From: Lachnospiraceae bacterium | GTDB lineage: Bacteria; Bacillota; Clostridia; Lachnospirales; Lachnospiraceae | Reading direction: 5' to 3' | Length of the DNA: 64,000 nucleotides | NCBI GenBank assembly: GCA_017473115.1 | Contig: JAFUNC010000004.1 | Span: forward strand, 124,001 to 188,000 | Shown here: positions 59,892-64,000 of the stretch, in pieces | Numbering within the stretch: the first letter of the stretch is position 1 | Layout: each line of letters begins with the position of its first letter | Position numbers and translations under genes: made by a program | Notes under the pieces: generated by a model | Databases searched by the model: none | What the model was told of the DNA's origin: nothing | Seen by the model: only the letters and a program-made list of their open reading frames with translations

Positions 59892-60390
59892 AATTCATCT
59901 CTGCTTTCTTACATCTTCTATATGCCAGCCAATACGGCAAGAAACACAATAAACCAAACATAACTGCTACAACCAAAGTCAATAACAGAATAATCAAAAA
60001 ACCGCTAAAACGCGCTCCGACAAATCCCATAATCAGGGATAAAAATACCACGCCGATGAATGTGCCGACCGCCACATTCAGTTCCACGGGCGCTATCTTC
60101 GATTTCTGAATGATTACAACCAAACACCAGGGCAGCAAAAGCACCAACGAAATGACAAACAAGACAATACAATATGATATACCAATAATCAAACCAACGA
60201 GACCATTGGTACCTGCAACGAAAAGATTCATAATCCCCGTAAAATCAGCCCCATCAATATTTACATCATCCGCATATTCAATGGGATTAATCACTTTACC
60301 TACTTCAGTGCCGTAGCCCCACACTGCTAAAACCAATAACACCGCAATGATTATCATAGTTACCATGCGTGCAATTTGTCCTTTTGACAT
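59881..60390 (-). CDS. small polytopic membrane protein of unknown function
   Basis: A 169-residue protein with about four hydrophobic segments (about 10-25, 60-90, 95-125 and 130-155) and a basic C terminus. The start MSKGQIARMVTM is chosen because GGGGAA lies eight bases before it; the open frame upstream overlaps the tmRNA 3' end and is not used. Co-translated with the following gene. Function not known. Confidence 0.7.
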   Translation of the reverse strand: MSKGQIARMVTMIIIAVLLVLAVWGYGTEVGKVINPIEYADDVNIDGADFTGIMNLFVAGTNGLVGLIIGISYCIVLFVISLVLLLPWCLVVIIQKSKIAPVELNVAVGTFIGVVFLSLIMGFVGARFSGFLIILLLTLVVAVMFGLLCFLPYWLAYRRCKKAEMNYES

Positions 60391-60470
60391 ATGCAATTCC
60401 CCGCTTTCATTCCTGATTCTTTTACACAAAATAAAAGAAGAAAGAGCGCAAAAACCCTTTCTTCTCAAAT

Positions 60471-60807
60471 GGAGTAGACGGGAGTCGAACCCGTGTCCAA
60501 AGACTTATTCCCTGTCCTTCTACTATCATAGATGGTTTTTTAGGATTCCCTCCGACGGACGGGAGCCATCACCCTTCCGCCTTCGGTAGCTTCATTTTAC
60601 GCCCTGGCACTCAAAGCTTTGTGACAGTCGTTTCCTGCAAGGATGATGCCCTTACCCCCGCATGCAGGTGTACGGGGAAGGACAAGCTGCATTTAGGCAG
60701 CTACTGCTAATCTATTGTCAGCGTTTAATTTTAGGTTTGTGATTTGACGCATCACCTGCGGATAGCTTCTCCAGCTGCAAAACCCCTGTCGAAACCATGA
60801 CTACCCC
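60471..60807 (-). ncRNA. ssrA: transfer-messenger RNA (tmRNA)
   Basis: The ends form a tRNA-like acceptor stem: GGGGTAG (60807-60801) pairs with CTACTCC (60478-60472), discriminator A at 60471, CCA not encoded. GGTTTCGAC after the 5' end and GGGTTCGACTCCC before the 3' end are the D-like and T-arm hallmarks. The tag frame ends NADNRLAVAA-stop, with the stop at 60695-60693; resumption at the GCT or GAC codon would give ADNRLAVAA or DNRLAVAA. The length is about 337 bases and several pseudoknot stems (CCTGCATGCGGGGG) are visible. It rescues stalled ribosomes with SmpB, encoded just upstream. Confidence 0.95.
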
Positions 60808-60838
60808 ATGTTTCGAAAGTTCATTGCTTTCTACTTAT

Positions 60839-60868
60839 ATTTTATGCGATATGTGCCTCTTTCGTCAA
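60839..60868 (-). promoter_or_regulatory. ssrA promoter
   Basis: TTGACG (60868-60863), 18 bases, TAAAAT (60844-60839), giving a start roughly 25 bases ahead of the mature tmRNA 5' end, consistent with a processed precursor. Confidence 0.65.
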
Positions 60869-60909
60869 GAGAATGCGATTCAATTTATAGTTGAATGCAA
60901 TTATTTCAT

Positions 60910-61132
60910 ATATTTCTCTGACTGATAAGTGCATCAAATCATTATTTTATAATGTGAATTTTTGTGCTTCGATTAAAGACCGTTTTGACTGCGTCGGTGC
61001 TTAATGAAAAGGCTTGTTTACAAAACTTTAAATTTAGCATCCGCTACGTAGTCAAGCGAGCGAAAGCGCGTCTGTATCGAACACAAAATATTCACATACA
61101 TATATTAAGGCACTTATCAGTCAGAGAAATAT
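60910..61132. repeat. 223-bp long-inverted-repeat (MITE-like) element
   Basis: Arms 60910-60932 and 61110-61132 are perfectly inverted over 23 bases. The pairing continues inward with few mismatches: 60954-60973 (GTGAATTTTTGTGCTTCGAT) pairs with 61076-61095, and TGACTGCGTCGG near 60986 pairs with the region 61038-61055. The whole segment can fold into one long hairpin. It fills most of the smpB-ssrA gap, starting two bases after the smpB stop and ending before the ssrA promoter. There is no gene inside. A small non-autonomous transposon or a structured RNA are both possible. Confidence 0.8.
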
Positions 61133-61133
61133 C

Positions 61134-61598
61134 TTATAAATTCTTCACCTTGAAATCCCTCTCGCTCTCCCGGCGCTGGTCCTTCTTGGCGATGTCATCA
61201 CGCTTATCGTAAAGTTTTTTACCTTTGGCAAGCCCTATTTCAATTTTAGCCCTGCCGGACGTAAAATATACCTGAAGTGGCACCAAAGTATAACCTTTTT
61301 CTTTGATTTTACCGAGAAGTTTCATAATCTCACGTTTATGAAGCAACAACTTCTTAGGACGCAGGGGATCCTTATTGAAAATATTCCCCTTTTCATAGGG
61401 GCTGACATGCATGCCGTAGATAATCATCTCTCCATTTTCAATCCTTATAAAAGACTCCTTAATGCTGCACTTTCCTTGGCGAAGGGATTTCACCTCCGTA
61501 CCGTGAAGTACGAGTCCCGCCTCATATTTTTCCTCGATAAAATAATCGTGGTATGCTTTTTTATTATTGGCAATTAACTTCATTCCTTCGTTTGCCAT
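61134..61598 (-). CDS. smpB: SsrA-binding protein SmpB
   Basis: Partner of tmRNA in ribosome rescue. At 154 residues it has the normal OB-fold with [40 protein letters not shown] and [16 protein letters not shown], and the basic C-terminal tail [20 protein letters not shown] that enters the mRNA channel. The start has GAGGAG upstream. It follows rnr by 63 bases and its last codons (FKVKNL-stop) abut the long inverted repeat, which may have altered the original end. Confidence 0.97.
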   Translation of the reverse strand: MANEGMKLIANNKKAYHDYFIEEKYEAGLVLHGTEVKSLRQGKCSIKESFIRIENGEMIIYGMHVSPYEKGNIFNKDPLRPKKLLLHKREIMKLLGKIKEKGYTLVPLQVYFTSGRAKIEIGLAKGKKLYDKRDDIAKKDQRRESERDFKVKNL

Positions 61599-61661
61599 GT
61601 TTAACTCTCCTCATTTGCCCGCAGGCTTCTAACTCATATTTCGGCAGTTCTGCCGTAAAAC

Positions 61662-63629
61662 TTAGTCCTCTTCCTCATCCTCTTCATATAAGAGAAAATC
61701 AATGGTCCTAAGCACCTCATCCGTGGAATTTACCAATACTTTGACCGGTTCGCCAAGGCGGTAAACTTTGCCGGAGTGAGTTCCTTTTAATTCCATATTT
61801 TTTTCATCATATGCATAAAAGTCATCCGTCAGAAGCGAAGTCCGTATCATTCCCTCCACCGTATTTGGAAGTTCCACATAGATACCCCAGGACGTAATGC
61901 CCGAGATAATACCCTCGAATACTTCTCCGATACGTTCCGACATGTACTGGACTTTCTTTAACTTATTGGTTTCACGCTCTGCTTCGGCAGCACGACGTTC
62001 CGTCTTGGAACTCTGGCTTGTAACCTTGGGCAGAATCGCATTATAATGCTCTATTTTATCATTATTTAAGCGGCCGCGCAATTCATCCTTAATAATCCTG
62101 TGAATCTGTAAATCCGGATATCTGCGAATCGGCGATGTAAAATGACAATATTGCTGACATGCCAGACCAAAATGCCCTGTACAAACCACGGAATACTGTG
62201 CCTGCTTCATACTGCGCAGGGCAAGTCTTGAAATCAATGCTTCCTCCGGCGTATCCTGAATTTTGGCAAGAAGTTTTTGCACTTCTTTCGGATGAATTTC
62301 ATCTTTATAAGATTTAAAATAATAGCCGAAGTTTCGGATCAAAATCTGTAATTTTTCGATTTTGTCCGCATCGGGCACATCGTGAACACGATATACAAAA
62401 GGCAGTTCCTGCCAATAAAAATGTCCTGCTACGGTTTCGTTTGCCGCCAACATAAAATCTTCGATGATTTTCGTGGCAATATTGCGGTCATAAGGCTTAA
62501 TATCAACAACTTTTCCCTTTTCATCCACAATAATCTTGCTCTCCGGCAAATCAAAATCAATGGAACCGCGTTTTCTTCGTTTTTCACGCAGAATCCCTGC
62601 CAGTTCCTGCATTAATTCAAACATGGGAACCAATTCGGTATATTTATCGCATTCTTCCTTATCTTTCTGTTCCAGAATTTTAGCCACGGAAGTATATGTC
62701 ATTCTGCGATTGACTTTAATTACGGTTTCAGCCAGTTTATGCGATACAATATCACCGGTGGAATCAATCTGCATAATACAACTCAATGCAAGACGGTCCA
62801 CGCCCTCATTTAAGGAGCAGATGCCGTTGCAAAGTCTGTGAGGAAGCATAGGGATAACGCGGTCTGCCAGATAGACGCTGGTGCCTCTTTTTAAGGCTTC
62901 ACGGTCCAAGGCAGAGTTCTCCTGCACATAATTGGTCACGTCCGCAATATGGACGCCCAATTCATACATATCACCGTTTTTACAGATGCTGACTGCATCG
63001 TCTAAATCCTTGGCATCTTCGCCGTCAATGGTAACCATCACAACATCACGCAAGTCAAGTCTTCCCGCCATATCTGCCTCGGATACTTCCAATCCCACAC
63101 GTTCTGCCTGATTCAGCACCTTCTCCGGAAACTTCGTGGGAATTTCATATCCTTCCACAATAGATAAAATATCCACGCCCGGATCCATGGCATGCCCGAG
63201 AATCTCAATAATACGACCCTCCGCACTTCTTCTGCCGTGAGGATATTCCGTAATCTCAGCCACAACCTTATGTCCGTCCATAGCGCCTTTTGCCGCCTCT
63301 TTCGGAATAAAAACATCCTCGCCGATACGCTGGTTATCCGGTACTACGAACCCAAAACTCTTAGACTTCTGGTAGGTACCCACCACACGACGAATGCCGC
63401 GCTCGATGATTTTGACCACCATACCTTCCTTGCGCTTTCCGTCCCCCGGATTTCCCGGAAACAACTCTACAAGCACCGTATCAGAATGCATGGCACCGTT
63501 TACATATTTTCCCGCAATAAAAACATCCCCTTCCAGTTCTTCGCTTTCCACAAAGCCGAACTCATGAGAGGTTCCCGTAAATACGCCCGTTATTGTAATT
63601 GTTTTTTGTTTTTTACCTTTTTTACCCAT
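61662..63629 (-). CDS. rnr: ribonuclease R
   Basis: 3'-5' exoribonuclease of the RNB family, 655 residues, slightly short for RNase R. N-terminal cold-shock segments (GTSHEFGFVES, SKSFGFVVPDNQ) precede the RNB core with the catalytic metal site TIDGEDAKDLDDAVSI, the TSVYLADRVIPMLPHRL region and HFTSPIRRYPDLQIHR. A C-terminal S1 domain (FEGIISGITSWGIYVEL) ends in an acidic tail rather than the Lys-rich tail of larger orthologues. RNase R degrades structured and trans-translated mRNA, so linkage to smpB and ssrA is functional. Confidence 0.95.
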   Translation of the reverse strand: MGKKGKKQKTITITGVFTGTSHEFGFVESEELEGDVFIAGKYVNGAMHSDTVLVELFPGNPGDGKRKEGMVVKIIERGIRRVVGTYQKSKSFGFVVPDNQRIGEDVFIPKEAAKGAMDGHKVVAEITEYPHGRRSAEGRIIEILGHAMDPGVDILSIVEGYEIPTKFPEKVLNQAERVGLEVSEADMAGRLDLRDVVMVTIDGEDAKDLDDAVSICKNGDMYELGVHIADVTNYVQENSALDREALKRGTSVYLADRVIPMLPHRLCNGICSLNEGVDRLALSCIMQIDSTGDIVSHKLAETVIKVNRRMTYTSVAKILEQKDKEECDKYTELVPMFELMQELAGILREKRRKRGSIDFDLPESKIIVDEKGKVVDIKPYDRNIATKIIEDFMLAANETVAGHFYWQELPFVYRVHDVPDADKIEKLQILIRNFGYYFKSYKDEIHPKEVQKLLAKIQDTPEEALISRLALRSMKQAQYSVVCTGHFGLACQQYCHFTSPIRRYPDLQIHRIIKDELRGRLNNDKIEHYNAILPKVTSQSSKTERRAAEAERETNKLKKVQYMSERIGEVFEGIISGITSWGIYVELPNTVEGMIRTSLLTDDFYAYDEKNMELKGTHSGKVYRLGEPVKVLVNSTDEVLRTIDFLLYEEDEEED

Positions 63630-63647
63630 ACTTTAACCTATAAAAAA

Positions 63648-63669
63648 ACTCCTGCAAACCTGCAGGAGT
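63648..63669 (-). terminator. terminator between secG and rnr
   Basis: ACTCCTGCA (63648-63656) and TGCAGGAGT (63661-63669), nine perfect pairs, then TTTTTTTATAGG on the minus strand. It lies 17 bases after secG and 18 before rnr, so rnr is made either by read-through or from a promoter inside secG. Confidence 0.85.
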
Positions 63670-63685
63670 GTAAAATAATCCGTTT

Positions 63686-63925
63686 CTAGAATAACGACAT
63701 ATTAAGAAGAACAGATAATACCATAAAAATAACTGCCAAAACGGTGGTGATTTTGATAAGCACGCCTTCCATGGAACGTCCTTTGTTCTTGCCCCAGTAT
63801 GTGTCTGCCACACCGCTAAGTGCCGATAATCCGGTATTCTTGCCTTCCTGCATCAATACGATTCCTGCAAGTGCAATACTAACTATGATAAATACAACTG
63901 TAATAATAATTCTAACTGTTTCCAT
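63686..63925 (-). CDS. secG: preprotein translocase subunit SecG
   Basis: A 79-residue SecG with two membrane helices (about 5-25 and 57-76) and the conserved loop LMQEGKNTGLSALSGVADTYWGK (here interrupted for brevity: LMQEGKNTGL, GKNKGRSMEG). AGGAG lies seven bases before the ATG. Part of the SecYEG channel. Order secG-rnr-smpB-ssrA is the widely conserved Firmicutes arrangement. The window ends 75 bases upstream without a further gene. Confidence 0.93.
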   Translation of the reverse strand: METVRIIITVVFIIVSIALAGIVLMQEGKNTGLSALSGVADTYWGKNKGRSMEGVLIKITTVLAVIFMVLSVLLNMSLF

Positions 63926-64000
63926 TATAATACTCCTATGATATGTTTGCCCAAAGACAAATTTACATCAGCTTTGTTATATTACCATAGACACGCAAGT

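Overview
This window is AT-rich, low-GC Gram-positive DNA from an anaerobic member of the Clostridia, most likely the family Lachnospiraceae (inference from gene content; the genus is not resolved). Indicators are a Re-citrate synthase-like gene next to NADP-isocitrate dehydrogenase, an electron-bifurcating NfnAB-type pair, formyl-THF synthetase with FolD, Rex, EndoA/MazF behind alanine racemase, a class B sortase with BspA-like leucine-rich-repeat surface proteins, and secG-rnr-smpB-ssrA. Nearly every gene is on the minus strand. The few plus-strand genes are an ABC-F ATPase, a cysteine-rich cluster and one lipoprotein.

Layout. 0-12 kb: rlmH, a zinc-ribbon membrane protein, then a probable operon read right to left (ftsK, fhs, folD, a zinc-ribbon/TPR/chitobiase-like membrane protein, nfnA, nfnB) ending at a terminator, with tepA just upstream. 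12-24 kb: rex, a coiled-coil protein, nnrE/D, alr, endoA (no antitoxin gene), a CNNM/CBS membrane protein, yebC, metY, a GT2 glycosyltransferase and a large polytopic membrane protein with a duplicated tail motif. 24-31 kb: an ABC-F gene with a hairpin leader, two tandem paralogous membrane proteins under an unusual operator, then the Re-citrate synthase/icd operon, which supplies 2-oxoglutarate. 31-39.5 kb: cell-surface region (two LRR proteins, one with a PQTG sorting signal, and a sortase B), then a divergent cluster of three small proteins, the first extremely Cys/Asn/Gly-rich. 39.6-49 kb: leuS, a lipoprotein sharing the unusual operator, a divergent EF-G paralogue, PilZ, another lipoprotein and a sensor histidine kinase.

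49.2-58.5 kb is an accessory island: flavodoxin remnants, an alpha/beta hydrolase, a PD-(D/E)XK transposase-family protein, a PIN/NYN-like protein, an antitoxin-like orphan, a DUF6602-like putative nuclease, a broken gene and a BcgI-like restriction-modification pair. It separates the histidine kinase (47.6-49.1 kb) from an OmpR-type response regulator (58.5-59.2 kb) that would normally sit directly before it. 59-64 kb returns to core genes: two small membrane proteins, tmRNA, smpB, rnr and secG, with a 223-bp long-inverted-repeat element between smpB and ssrA.

Most unusual signals: two promoters 14.5 kb apart with the same array of alternating half-sites spaced exactly 14 bp apart; the long inverted repeat beside ssrA; the island splitting a two-component system; a repeated hairpin pair with compensatory stem changes; and the cysteine-rich three-gene cluster with a sporulation-like promoter. 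All functional statements rest on reading the sequence and family knowledge; no searches were run.
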